Source of the DNA: CAYRWR01 sp964537555
GTDB taxonomy: Bacteria; Spirochaetota; Brevinematia; Brevinematales; CAYRWR01
Direction: 5' to 3'
Length of the DNA: 17,034 nucleotides
NCBI GenBank assembly: GCA_964537555.1
Contig: CAZIAD010000062.1
Location: forward strand, 1 to 17,034
Made by a program: the position numbers and the translations under genes. The notes under the pieces are model-generated. The model made no database searches and had not been told where the DNA came from. It saw only the letters and a list, made by a program, of their open reading frames with translations. Below are positions 6,087-13,922 of this stretch, piece by piece (positions within the stretch are counted from its first letter, which is position 1; the number at the start of each line of letters is the position of its first letter).

Positions 6087-6689
6087 ATGAAAACAAAAAT
6101 CGTCTTATTTATTTCGCTGGCTATTATGGCAGCCATGATAATAGCGGCACTGGCCTTTCCGGCTGCCCTGCAGGAGATGATGTTCAGGCCGGAAATGTAC
6201 AGCCATGTACGCTTCGTGCATATACTCAGCGTTACCCTGTTTTTTGCCAATGCGGTGGTAGGTATTCTGTGGGAACTGAGAAGCCTGGCATCGGGCCGTA
6301 ATGAAGTGATCCTGCATACCTATGAGACTGTGTCCTGGCTCGACGCCCGTTTTTCCTCTCCCATGATCATACTATCCGTCACTGCGGGTATCATGCTGAG
6401 CATCGGGATGGGTGGTATAGGCGAAACAGGCTGGCTCGCTCTGTCTTTTATTCTTTTTGTCTTTTCCGGTGTGGTCTGGGTGATCACCGATATCCCCACC
6501 CAGTACAAGATAAAGGCCCTCATGGCCGGGGTCGACCCTTCCGCCCGGACCCTGCCCCCAGCGCTGCTACGCCTGCTCAGGATGCGCTTATGGATATCCC
6601 TGGCCGGAGTCATTCCCCTGCTGGTAGCATTCATGCTCATGGTATATAAGCCCGGGATCGCCCCCCTGAGCCAGTGGTTTAAGGGATAA
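6087..6689 (+). CDS. DUF2269-like integral membrane protein
   Basis: A 200-residue protein with about five hydrophobic helices (near 5-25, 43-62, 92-110, 118-137 and 171-190). Helix two begins with H45 (HILSVTLFFANAVVGILWE), and the segment before helix three reads WLDARFSSPMIILSVTAGIML. That pattern, a His at the start of helix two and a W-x-D-x-x-F-x-x-P before helix three, is what I expect of the DUF2269 family of predicted membrane proteins, whose function is unknown. The conserved His residues (H45, H77) could bind a metal or haem, but that is speculation. The ATG follows GAGGGG (6075-6080) by 6 bases. It has its own promoter and no visible terminator before the kinase gene 195 bases downstream. 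Confidence 0.75.
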   Translation: MKTKIVLFISLAIMAAMIIAALAFPAALQEMMFRPEMYSHVRFVHILSVTLFFANAVVGILWELRSLASGRNEVILHTYETVSWLDARFSSPMIILSVTAGIMLSIGMGGIGETGWLALSFILFVFSGVVWVITDIPTQYKIKALMAGVDPSARTLPPALLRLLRMRLWISLAGVIPLLVAFMLMVYKPGIAPLSQWFKG

Positions 6690-6832
6690 CGGAAACTCAA
6701 ACCTTATTTTTTATTCCGCTCATTTCTTACCGGCACCTCAGAAAGACTTCAGATCCAAAAACTCTCTGTCTGTTTTTTCCCCTATCAAATAAGAAATATT
6801 TATTTTTCATGATCATAAGTTCCAATTTTTTA

Positions 6833-6861
6833 TTGCCTAAGGATGGATAAGATGTTATCAT
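6833..6861 (+). promoter_or_regulatory. Possible promoter for the histidine kinase gene
   Basis: TTGCCT (6833-6838), 17 bases, TATCAT (6856-6861). The predicted start near 6868 would leave only about 17 leader bases, which still include the AGAGAGAGGA ribosome site (6871-6880). Confidence 0.42.
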
Positions 6862-6884
6862 ACAATTAATAGAGAGAGGAAAAA

Positions 6885-9005
6885 ATGACCTGGTTGGAAC
6901 CGGCCATCATTGCGTCTATTGCAACTTCAGTTATCATCACCCTGACTTATAGTTACATTTATCTGCAATACCGGCAGCTTAACTTCGTATTATGGACAGT
7001 GAGCTGGATACTGGCTATCCTGCGTTTTGTGATTATTCTCTTCATGATCCATTATCCTCCCCATCCACATTTTATTATTGCCAGTGAGTTGTTTTCCATC
7101 TACCATGCCATTTTTTTGGCTCTGGGTATATCTACTCTCATCCATAAAAAATACACTAGAATCTGGATATTACTGAGTATCCCGGTGTCCCTCTGGCTCA
7201 TCATTGCAGTGCTTCTGGGCCTCCCTTTCCTGAGTTATACCCTCCCGGCCTATTTATTATCCGGGACAGCCTTTATCATCAGTGGTATAATGTTCATCCG
7301 TATCTACAAAGTAAAAGGCAGGATGAATTACCTGGTAGGTATTACCCTAATCCTGCATGGAATACATAAATTTGACTACCCCTTTCTCAGAAATGTGACG
7401 GAATTCGCGGCTACAGGTTTTTTAATCAATTCCATGTTTACTCTACTGGTCGCATTCGGGATTATCCTGTTGTTTTACGAAAAAGAACACCGTGAACTGG
7501 CGGATAGCGAAAACCTGCTGAGCAGCCTGTTTACCCATTCACCCCTGGCCATAATGCTAACTGATCAATCCGGAAAGCTTCTCACTTTTAATAATAAATT
7601 TTTTGAGATCTTTCACTACACTATACAAGACATCGACAGTCCTGAAAAATGGTTTAACCATGCCTATCCTGACCCGCAATACCGTCAGCATGTGCTGGAG
7701 GAGTTCCATTCGGCAGTAGCTCAACTGGATACCAAACTGAATCCTGCCCCAAAAGAGTTTCAGGTATGTGACAAATACGGGATATTTCATTCGATTGAAT
7801 TCCATTATACCCGTGTGGGTGATAATCTACTCTTCATTCTCAATGACCTTACAGAAAAGAAAAAAATAGAAGATGAGCTATTTAATATCAGGAAGGTCGA
7901 ATCCCTGGGTGTGCTGGCCGGGGGTATTGCCCATGATTTCAATAATATCCTGACTGCAATATCCGGAAATATCGAACTGGCTTCCATGGCCTGTGATCCC
8001 GGTTCAGAAATATCTGGATTCCTGGAAAATTCCCAAAAAGCCCTGAACCGGGCCTCTGCTCTCAGCCAGCAGCTCCTTACCTTTTCCAAATCCAATATAA
8101 CCGAGACCGAGATATTTAATATAAAAGATATAATCGAAGAGACCACCCGCTTTGTACTGACCGGCTCTAATGTCTCCTCCCAAATAGAAATGGATTCGGA
8201 TCTCTGGCCCATAGAGGCTAATAAAGGCCAGATCAGCCAGGTCATTAACAATCTGGTCATAAATGCAGTACAGGCCATGCCCGAAGGCGGCCGGATCAGC
8301 ATCAGGGCTGCCAATTCCCGCGATACTTATCATACCGGGCTATCTGAAGGAGACTATATACGGATAGATGTTTCAGACCAGGGCCCCGGCATTCCGCAGG
8401 CTATTATAGATAAAATATTTGATCCCTATTTTACTACCAAAGAGACCGGTTCCGGCCTGGGCCTGGCTACTTCTTATAGTATTATCTCCCGTTTTAAAGG
8501 TAAGATATTATGCCATAATAACCCGGATCAGGGCTGTACCTTTGCCATCTATTTACCTGCCATTTTGGACCGGGCACCTGCACCAAAAAATATGAATCAC
8601 AAACAATCCAGGCAGATAAGCGGCTCTGCATCAATACTAGTGATCGATGACGACACTGCCATTTTGAATCTGCTGGAGAAGTATTTAAGCGATGAGGGAT
8701 TTACCGTGATCACTGCCCTGGACGGCCAGGCCGGATTAGCCCGGATCGAGGCCTGTCACAATAATGGGAAAGAGATACAACTGGTCATCACTGACATGAC
8801 CATCCCCGGTAAAATGGGAGGCCTGGAATTTCTGGAAAACCTGAAAAAAACCAATCCTGAAATACCCGTGATCCTGATCAGCGGATATGCTGAAGCAGAG
8901 GATATAGAGGAATTTTATAAAAAAGGTTTTAAAAAATTTATACAGAAACCATTCAGGCTGAACCAGATCATGGAAGCTATCCGAGAAATACTGGAATCAG
9001 CCTGA
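6885..9005 (+). CDS. Hybrid sensor histidine kinase with C-terminal receiver
   Basis: The 706-residue protein opens with about seven membrane helices (roughly 6-28, 34-55, 63-86, 93-112, 115-138, 146-160, 172-197) of no sensor family I can name. A PAS-like domain follows (about 205-325; SPLAIMLTDQSGKLLTFNNKF). The phospho-acceptor is H350 in GGIAHDFNN. The ATPase domain has the N box (NNLVINAVQAM, from 455), G1 box (D498-Q-G-P-G-I) and a GSGLGL lid near 525-530. The receiver domain (583-706) has acidic residues D588-D590, phospho-acceptor D637 (VITDM) and K688 in QKPF. There is no output domain, so phosphate would pass to another protein, or the receiver may act as a regulator of the kinase. 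No separate response regulator or phosphotransfer gene is in the window. The start is set by the strong AGAGAGAGGA site. A terminator follows at once. Confidence 0.95.
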   Translation: MTWLEPAIIASIATSVIITLTYSYIYLQYRQLNFVLWTVSWILAILRFVIILFMIHYPPHPHFIIASELFSIYHAIFLALGISTLIHKKYTRIWILLSIPVSLWLIIAVLLGLPFLSYTLPAYLLSGTAFIISGIMFIRIYKVKGRMNYLVGITLILHGIHKFDYPFLRNVTEFAATGFLINSMFTLLVAFGIILLFYEKEHRELADSENLLSSLFTHSPLAIMLTDQSGKLLTFNNKFFEIFHYTIQDIDSPEKWFNHAYPDPQYRQHVLEEFHSAVAQLDTKLNPAPKEFQVCDKYGIFHSIEFHYTRVGDNLLFILNDLTEKKKIEDELFNIRKVESLGVLAGGIAHDFNNILTAISGNIELASMACDPGSEISGFLENSQKALNRASALSQQLLTFSKSNITETEIFNIKDIIEETTRFVLTGSNVSSQIEMDSDLWPIEANKGQISQVINNLVINAVQAMPEGGRISIRAANSRDTYHTGLSEGDYIRIDVSDQGPGIPQAIIDKIFDPYFTTKETGSGLGLATSYSIISRFKGKILCHNNPDQGCTFAIYLPAILDRAPAPKNMNHKQSRQISGSASILVIDDDTAILNLLEKYLSDEGFTVITALDGQAGLARIEACHNNGKEIQLVITDMTIPGKMGGLEFLENLKKTNPEIPVILISGYAEAEDIEEFYKKGFKKFIQKPFRLNQIMEAIREILESA

Positions 9006-9016
9006 CAATCCGCATC

Positions 9017-9049
9017 AAAAAGAGCCCTGTTTTACACCAGGGCTCTTAT
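9017..9049. terminator. Bidirectional terminator between kinase and DAHP synthase genes
   Basis: A perfect 9-bp stem, AGAGCCCTG (9021-9029) with CAGGGCTCT (9038-9046), and an 8-base loop. On the minus strand it is followed by a T run (9021-9017), suiting the DAHP synthase gene that ends at 9085. On the plus strand the T run is weak (TTATC), but the stem lies only 15 bases after the kinase stop. Confidence 0.85.
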
Positions 9050-9084
9050 CAATTTATCATGGGTCGATCACTCCATCCTGGGAA

Positions 9085-10419
9085 CTAATCCCGGATCTTC
9101 TGGGCCATCAGAAATGCCATCTCCAGGGACTGAGTGTAGTTGAGCCGGGGGTCACAGTAGGTCTCATAGTGCAGGCTGAGATGCTCCCCTCTGAGGTCCT
9201 GGGCCCCACCGATACACTCGGTCACATCATCGCCGGTGAGCTCAAAATGTACCCCACCCAGATGGGAACCGTTGTCTTTCTGCACCTGGAAGGCCAGGGA
9301 CAATTCCTCCAGAATCATATCAAAAGGCCGGGTCTTGGTACCGTCTTCCAGCTTTATGGTATTGGAGTGCATGGGGTCTGAGATCCAGGTCACTTTTTGT
9401 TTGGCTTTGTTTACCGCCTGGATCAATCCGGGCAGGACTCCTGTGATCTTTTCCTTTCCCATTCGGGTAATGAGAGTGATCTTACCGGCTTCATTTTCGG
9501 GATTAAGCACATCCAGGAGATGATTCAGCTCATCGGGGGTCATGGAGGGCCCTACTTTTACCCCGATAGGATTGGCGATCCCGCGGAAGTACTCTACATG
9601 AGCTCCATCCAGCTGACGGGTACGTTCTCCTATCCACAGAAAATGCGCCCCCAGGTTATAGTATTTCTCGGTACGGGGGGGGTTGACCGTCATAGCCTGC
9701 TCATAGCCCAGCAGTAAGCCCTCATGTGAAGTATAGAATTCGATACGTCCCAGCTCATCGGGTTTGGTCTCGGTAAAGGCTTCCATAAAGTAGACAGAGT
9801 CCAGGATACGGTCCATAGTCTCTTCATACTCTGCCCAGCGGCTGGTCTTTTGTATATGAGCCAGCTCCCAGCGTTCGGGATGATGCAGGTCAGCAAAACC
9901 CCCGTCTATCATAGCCCGGATAAAGTTCAGGGTAGCACTACTGTGAAAATAGCCCTGAAGCATACGCTCCGGATCGGGAGTACGGGATTGTACATCTGCC
10001 TCAAATCCATTGACGATATCGCCGAAGTAGGAATGCATAGTGACACCCTCTACTACCTCAAAGTCGGTAGAGCGGGGCTTGGCATACTGCCCGGCTATAC
10101 GGCCCAGGCGTACTACCGGTTTACGGCTGCCGTGAGCCAGTACTACTGACATCTGCAGTAATATTTTCAGCTTATTGGCGATAATAGTGGAATTACAGTC
10201 CTGAAAACGCTCGGCACAGTCACCCCCCTGCAGGATAAAGCGCTTGCCTTGTCCGGCCTGGGCGATGTCAGCCTTCAGTTTTTCCACCTCTCCGGAAAAT
10301 ACCAGGGGAGGGTGGCCCGCTATCTCTTCCAGTATAGCCTGTACTTTTTTTTCATCCTGGTACTGGGGCTGGTGTTTAGCCGGGTGGTCTTTCCAGGAGC
10401 TTGTAGTCCATTTCTTCAT
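9085..10419 (-). CDS. Class II DAHP synthase (3-deoxy-7-phosphoheptulonate synthase)
   Basis: This enzyme starts the shikimate pathway to aromatic amino acids by joining phosphoenolpyruvate and erythrose 4-phosphate. The 444 residues match the plant/mycobacterial class II family over their full length. Visible motifs are LQGGDCAERF (63-72, metal-ligand Cys at 68), GQYAKPRS, SHEGLLLGYE, GAHFLWIGERTRQLDGAHVEYFRG in the middle, SDPMHSNT (metal-ligand His), HFELTGDDVTEC (Glu ligand) and YETYCDPRLN (Asp ligand). Its length fits the compact bacterial form; symbols differ between organisms (aroG, aroF), so none is given. It has its own promoter, a short leader with no room for an attenuator, an AAAGGA-type ribosome site before ATG, and a terminator, so it can be expressed alone, although the upstream operon may read into it. 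No other shikimate gene is in the window. Confidence 0.96.
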   Translation of the reverse strand: MKKWTTSSWKDHPAKHQPQYQDEKKVQAILEEIAGHPPLVFSGEVEKLKADIAQAGQGKRFILQGGDCAERFQDCNSTIIANKLKILLQMSVVLAHGSRKPVVRLGRIAGQYAKPRSTDFEVVEGVTMHSYFGDIVNGFEADVQSRTPDPERMLQGYFHSSATLNFIRAMIDGGFADLHHPERWELAHIQKTSRWAEYEETMDRILDSVYFMEAFTETKPDELGRIEFYTSHEGLLLGYEQAMTVNPPRTEKYYNLGAHFLWIGERTRQLDGAHVEYFRGIANPIGVKVGPSMTPDELNHLLDVLNPENEAGKITLITRMGKEKITGVLPGLIQAVNKAKQKVTWISDPMHSNTIKLEDGTKTRPFDMILEELSLAFQVQKDNGSHLGGVHFELTGDDVTECIGGAQDLRGEHLSLHYETYCDPRLNYTQSLEMAFLMAQKIRD

Positions 10420-10445
10420 TGTTCTTTCCTTTAGTAAACTGCAGT

Positions 10446-10475
10446 ATTATAGCCTGTTTTAGCTTATTATTGCAA
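10446..10475 (-). promoter_or_regulatory. Promoter of the DAHP synthase gene
   Basis: On the minus strand, TTGCAA (10475-10470) and a perfect TATAAT (10451-10446) are separated by 18 bases. The start would be near 10439, about 20 bases before the ATG at 10419. Confidence 0.65.
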
Positions 10476-10489
10476 AAACCTATAGGCTT

Positions 10490-11035
10490 TCAGGGTTTTT
10501 TCAGTATCCTCTTATATTGGCCTGCTTTTTCAGCTACAGACCCCCGGGCCCGGGGTGAAGGGGAGGGCAGACTGCTGCATTCCAGCTGCGAAAACAGTGA
10601 GGGCCATTGCTTTTTAAAATGTTTTTCTACATAGAGCGAGGTAAAATACAGATACCGGATAGAGGGATGCTGTGACATAGTAGTATCCAGGGGGGTGAAT
10701 CCATCAATAATAATATTATTATCATCAGAATCCTGTACCCTGCGGTGGCATTCCAGGATAATGTCAGCTATGGCTATCCTCTTCCGGGTGAGCAGCCCTT
10801 TTATATTGATTACAGTCTGCTCTTTATCCAGACTGCCATCATCCCTGTATCTCCTTAAAACTACATCATAGACCTGCTCCATGATACTCCACATCTGACT
10901 TTGGGAGGACCCGTAATAGAAGGGAATATCCCGGGGCCCGGCCACTGCTCGCTCTACCAAACTGAGGGGAGGAAAAGAGCCCAGAATCATGGAATGTGCA
11001 TCCGGAGGGATAAAAGGGGGAAAGGGATTGATCAT
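10490..11035 (-). CDS. Uracil-DNA-glycosylase-superfamily protein
   Basis: The 181-residue protein has the N-terminal layout of the broad uracil-DNA glycosylase superfamily, especially the branch near mismatch/hypoxanthine-type enzymes: PPFIPPDAHSMILGSFPP (motif I, G19-S-F-P-P23) followed by FYYGSSQSQMWSIME (39-53), the usual F/Y-Y-...-x-x-F/M-W segment. Such enzymes remove deaminated bases from DNA. The C-terminal motif that normally carries a His-containing H-P-S-type loop is seen only as SQHPSIRYLYFTS near residue 120. The exact substrate cannot be told from sequence. The ATG lies 8 bases after the stop of the upstream lipoprotein gene, with a weak ribosome site, so translation is probably coupled. 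An AT-rich dyad overlapping its stop codon (about 10470-10498) might be a weak terminator. Confidence 0.8.
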   Translation of the reverse strand: MINPFPPFIPPDAHSMILGSFPPLSLVERAVAGPRDIPFYYGSSQSQMWSIMEQVYDVVLRRYRDDGSLDKEQTVINIKGLLTRKRIAIADIILECHRRVQDSDDNNIIIDGFTPLDTTMSQHPSIRYLYFTSLYVEKHFKKQWPSLFSQLECSSLPSPSPRARGSVAEKAGQYKRILKKP

Positions 11036-11043
11036 GCCAGTCT

Positions 11044-11805
11044 CTAGTAGTAGATATAATAGGTGTAGGTCAGGGCCGGGTTCTTGCTCTTTTTACGGTA
11101 TTCATCCAGGCCGAACTCTTCTTCATATACTATGTGGCCAAAGCTGTTACACTTAAACTCCCGGCCCCATAGCACCTCGCCTTCCCCATTGAGTACGATA
11201 CTCTTTTTTAGAAAGCCCCGGTCATCATACTGAAAATAGCTGGAAGTGAGGGCCTGGGTATCTCCCAGCCGTAATTGCTGGCTTTTTAGTAAGCCTTTTT
11301 TTGTAAAGCTCTGATACAGCACCTCTTTCTTATGCTCCGGAAAGTATTCTCTTTCTTCCAGTACCAGCAGCTCATTGGAATAATAATAGGTGGATACCTG
11401 GTTAGTCTCACTGTCCATAATGATCCTGGCACTGGGTCTGGCTGATCCATCATAGATGTAATAACTGTGAAGGGTCTGTTTCCTGTCCCGGTTCCAGTAG
11501 GACTCTGTGTTCAATCTGCCGTTCAGCCAGGTATATGTCCATTTTTCCTCATTGCTCCATACCAGCTCCTCAAAATCTCCCTGCCAGTGTTCGGTGCTGC
11601 GGAATTCCATACGGCCCTGAGGGATATAGCTGCAGCGGGTGATGACCTGTACACTTTTGGGCCGGGTCTTTAGGTCATGATAAGCTGCAGAATAGTTGGT
11701 AGACAGGGAAAAATGAATACTCCCGGGAGGAAGGACTTTGGCAGCGCTGGTGCAGGATAAGAGAGAGCTCATTATGAGAAGCAATACCCTATTCTGAACT
11801 TTCAT
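11044..11805 (-). CDS. Lipoprotein with YD-like beta repeats
   Basis: A 253-residue predicted lipoprotein: signal peptide MKVQNRVLLLIMSSLLSC with L-L-S-C lipobox and Cys at residue 18. The mature part is a series of short tyrosine-rich strands and turns (SYYIYDGSARPSARIIM, YYYSNELLVLEEREYF, FQYDDRGFLKKSIVLNGEGEVLW, FKCNSFGHIVYEEEF), which resemble the degenerate Y-D-x-x-G repeats of RHS/YD or toxin-antitoxin-repeat-like surface proteins. They suggest an elongated beta structure on the outer surface or in the periplasm. The start codon lies inside the end of the upstream lipoprotein gene (17-base overlap), and the stop is 8 bases before the glycosylase start. Its ribosome site (GGGA) is weak, consistent with coupling. 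No specific function can be assigned. Confidence 0.8.
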   Translation of the reverse strand: MKVQNRVLLLIMSSLLSCTSAAKVLPPGSIHFSLSTNYSAAYHDLKTRPKSVQVITRCSYIPQGRMEFRSTEHWQGDFEELVWSNEEKWTYTWLNGRLNTESYWNRDRKQTLHSYYIYDGSARPSARIIMDSETNQVSTYYYSNELLVLEEREYFPEHKKEVLYQSFTKKGLLKSQQLRLGDTQALTSSYFQYDDRGFLKKSIVLNGEGEVLWGREFKCNSFGHIVYEEEFGLDEYRKKSKNPALTYTYYIYY

Positions 11806-12418
11806 GGTTAATCCCAGCCTCAGGGCTGATCAAGGGCAGGTCCCTCAACTCCGGAAAGGTAGAGTTAATATTTGACTGCGCCTGTTCCGGGTCCTGCCTC
11901 CACTCAAAGGTCCAGCCTGCGGCCAGATTCACAGATAACTGCTGCCTGGCCATTCCGGCCTGCATAAATGTGAAAGGAGGCATCACGCCGGCCCCGGCAT
12001 TGGTGGCCCAGGCCTGCTTGTAGATAAACAGGTCACCCAGGTAAGTGATCTGTCCTGCCTGGAGAAGGATCTTCTGATCCAGGGGCAGCACCCCTATGCG
12101 GGTGGAACCATCACTGCTCACATACTCAAACCGGCGTATGGTATAGGTACCCGGTTTAAGATGGTAGAGGTAATCTGTTTTCCCCCTGTCTGAAAAATCC
12201 GTGACAAAGCCGTTTTTTCCCTTTTGATAGACCTGGAGACGAATCTTCCAGCCCGGAGCACTATACTGTCCATTGCTGAACTCAGACTGAAAATATACAA
12301 AAGCCTCATCACCTTTCTTATCCAGGATGGAACTATAATTGTCAGGTCTTAATCTCTGGGATATACAGGAGCTTAGTATTAACATCACTACAACCCCGGC
12401 CATAGGCTTAACTTTCAT
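11789..12418 (-). CDS. Lipoprotein with a beta-sandwich-like domain, function unknown
   Basis: The 209-residue product has a lipoprotein signal peptide (MKVKPMAGVVVMLILSSC; Cys at residue 18 after L-S-S). The mature region has a run like carboxypeptidase-regulatory or DUF2846-type folds: EAFVYFQSEF, WKIRLQVYQKG, then YLYHLKPGTYTIRRFEY and DQKILLQAGQITYLGDLFIY. The pair 'L-K-P-G-T-Y-T-I' and 'L-Q-A-G-x-x-T-Y-L-G' is typical of that fold. The C-terminal 50 residues are Gln/Asn/Pro-rich. The frame stays open 11 codons upstream, but AAGGAG (12425-12430) is 6 bases before the ATG at 12418 and gives the correct signal peptide. The start overlaps the phosphatase stop by 11 bases and the end overlaps the next lipoprotein start by 17, marking an operon. 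Confidence 0.8.
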   Translation of the reverse strand: MKVKPMAGVVVMLILSSCISQRLRPDNYSSILDKKGDEAFVYFQSEFSNGQYSAPGWKIRLQVYQKGKNGFVTDFSDRGKTDYLYHLKPGTYTIRRFEYVSSDGSTRIGVLPLDQKILLQAGQITYLGDLFIYKQAWATNAGAGVMPPFTFMQAGMARQQLSVNLAAGWTFEWRQDPEQAQSNINSTFPELRDLPLISPEAGINHESSE

Positions 12419-13031
12419 CCAGGACTCCTTGATAATGACTATTATCGCCAAAGCTGATCACTTCGGCTTCATTCTGATGTACTGATATATGGGTGAGGCT
12501 GGCCGGAGGGCATAATCCCCACTCCCAGAAATCAGCCAGATTTTCTTTTTTGTAATGCATGATAAATCCCAGCAAAGTGGCCCCATGAGTCACTACCAAT
12601 ACTTTCTGCTCCATGTGCTGTGCTTCCAGATCCCTGATAAAGGCAGACACTCTGTCAAAGAGCTCCTGATAGGTCTCTGCACCTGCTTTATTAAAAAGAT
12701 GGGGCCTGTTACAAAAATGGTCAAACTGTTCGGCTTCCCTGGCCTGCACCGTCTCGAAAGTCAGGCCTTCCCAGTCTCCCATGTAGATCTCCCTTAGCCT
12801 CTCATCCAGGCCAATATGCACATCCCTGTCCTGAAAGATAATGCGGGCTGTATTGTGAGCCCGGGGAGTAGGGCTGGCATAGACAGCATCGTAATGCTCA
12901 TGGGCCAGCCTCTGAGCCAGGGAGTAGGCCTGTTTTCGGCCCAGCTCTGTTAAGGGAGAATCCAGTCTGCCCTGCATCACACCCTGCTTATTCCACTCGG
13001 TCTGACCATGCCGTACCAGATAGAGATCCAT
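12408..13031 (-). CDS. Histidine phosphatase superfamily protein
   Basis: The 207-residue protein is a phosphoglycerate-mutase-like (histidine) phosphatase. The phosphohistidine motif is R7-H8-G9-Q-T-E-W-N; the phosphate pocket also uses R57 (SPTPRAHNTA), E81 (REIYMGDWEG) and H149 (VTHGATL), all in place. The motif set and length fit general cytoplasmic phosphatases or alpha-ribazole-phosphatase/PhoE-type members; the substrate cannot be fixed from sequence, and no cobalamin genes lie nearby. AAGGAG (13037-13042) precedes the ATG at 13031 by 5 bases. It is the first gene of a tight minus-strand operon with two lipoproteins and the glycosylase-like protein, led by its own promoter at 13050-13078. 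Confidence 0.92.
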   Translation of the reverse strand: MDLYLVRHGQTEWNKQGVMQGRLDSPLTELGRKQAYSLAQRLAHEHYDAVYASPTPRAHNTARIIFQDRDVHIGLDERLREIYMGDWEGLTFETVQAREAEQFDHFCNRPHLFNKAGAETYQELFDRVSAFIRDLEAQHMEQKVLVVTHGATLLGFIMHYKKENLADFWEWGLCPPASLTHISVHQNEAEVISFGDNSHYQGVLDES

Positions 13032-13049
13032 ATTTGCTCCTTTGCATCT

Positions 13050-13078
13050 ATTTTAGCATAGATATGATGCCCTGCCAA
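13050..13078 (-). promoter_or_regulatory. Promoter of the phosphatase-lipoprotein operon
   Basis: On the minus strand, TTGGCA (13078-13073), 17 bases, TAAAAT (13055-13050), with an extended -10 TGC. The predicted start near 13043 leaves only about 12 bases before the ATG, just enough to hold the AAGGAG ribosome site. Confidence 0.72.
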
Positions 13079-13128
13079 TAAAGAAAAGTCTTATCATCAA
13101 ACTAAAAGTGAAGTCACCCCTAAAGACA

Positions 13129-13156
13129 TTGACTCTTGATTTTTAACAAATATTCT
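13129..13156 (+). promoter_or_regulatory. Possible promoter for the C39-like gene
   Basis: TTGACT (13129-13134) and TATTCT (13151-13156) are 16 bases apart. The -10 match is modest. The start would be near 13163, followed by AAGGAG and ATG at 13185. Confidence 0.42.
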
Positions 13157-13184
13157 AATAAACTATTCATGCAAAGGAGTCTTC

Positions 13185-13922
13185 ATGGAGAATAATCCAC
13201 AAGCAAAACCAAAGAGAAGGTTTTCTTTTATCCCCCTGTTCCTGTTTCTGGGGGGAGGGTTTATCCTGTGGACTATCTTTAATCCAATATCCGAGAATTT
13301 TGATCAGAGCTATTTTGAAAAAGCCCATGAGGCCAGCGGCTTTCGTGATTCTTTCAGGTTAAACACCCCCCCCGGATTCATCCCTGAGATCCAGACCAAT
13401 AAAAACTCCAGCGGATTTGTCGTCATATCTATGATATCTACCCTGATGGGAAACCCGGTCAGTCAGAAGGAAGTCATGACCCGATTTGAAAAGAAAGGAA
13501 AAAGGGGAATATTCCCCAGCAGCTTTATTTATTATCTGAGGTCTTATATCCCCGGCTACAAAATATCGCTGATCCATCCCACTAATGACAATATTCTCAA
13601 GGGAGTGCTGATGCACCAGCTCCAGAACAATATTCCGGTTCCGGTACTGATCTCTACTACCAATCTCCTCACCAGGAAGAACCGTATTAATCTGAATTAC
13701 AGCCTGGTCATAGCCTATGATAAGCGATCCGAGATTGTGACCCTGGCCAGCACTTTCGGATTTTTAGAGAAGATATCCTATAATGAATTTAAAAACCGGC
13801 TGGATCATTCCAATTATAAAAACATACCCTTACTGCTTAAGATTGCCATAAGACTACGTCTGTATGAACTAAACAATATCTTTTACATCGAAAACAGAAA
13901 AGATCTCAGCCTGATATTATAG
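13185..13922 (+). CDS. Membrane-anchored C39-peptidase-like protein, probably inactive
   Basis: The 245-residue protein has a basic N-terminus (KPKRR, 8-12) and one membrane helix (about 14-32), so residues 33-245 probably lie outside the membrane. The order of elements fits the C39-like papain fold used for secreted cysteine peptidases: NKNSSGFVVISMISTLMGNPVSQ where active members have a C-G start (here S75-S76-G77), IPVPVLIST, then NLNYSLVIAYD where active members have His (here N171), and FGFLEKISYNEFKNRL at the end. Cys to Ser and His to Asn at both catalytic positions suggest a pseudoenzyme that binds rather than cuts. The family call is mine from pattern and is moderately sure. An AAGGAG site precedes the ATG. 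The stop overlaps that of the convergent TPR gene by 6 bases. Confidence 0.6.
   Translation: MENNPQAKPKRRFSFIPLFLFLGGGFILWTIFNPISENFDQSYFEKAHEASGFRDSFRLNTPPGFIPEIQTNKNSSGFVVISMISTLMGNPVSQKEVMTRFEKKGKRGIFPSSFIYYLRSYIPGYKISLIHPTNDNILKGVLMHQLQNNIPVPVLISTTNLLTRKNRINLNYSLVIAYDKRSEIVTLASTFGFLEKISYNEFKNRLDHSNYKNIPLLLKIAIRLRLYELNNIFYIENRKDLSLIL

Noticed and set aside
7805..8314. Minus-strand frame of 169 codons inside the kinase gene
   Set aside because: It is fully inside the conserved HisKA/HATPase region on the other strand, with no start signals.
9397..9717. Plus-strand frame inside the DAHP synthase gene
   Set aside because: It is antisense to highly conserved catalytic motifs; no ribosome site or domain is seen.
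10470..10498. Terminator between the glycosylase-like and DAHP synthase genes
   Set aside because: AAAAACC and GGTTTTT can pair, but the stem is AT-rich and interrupted, so I mention it only within the gene entry.
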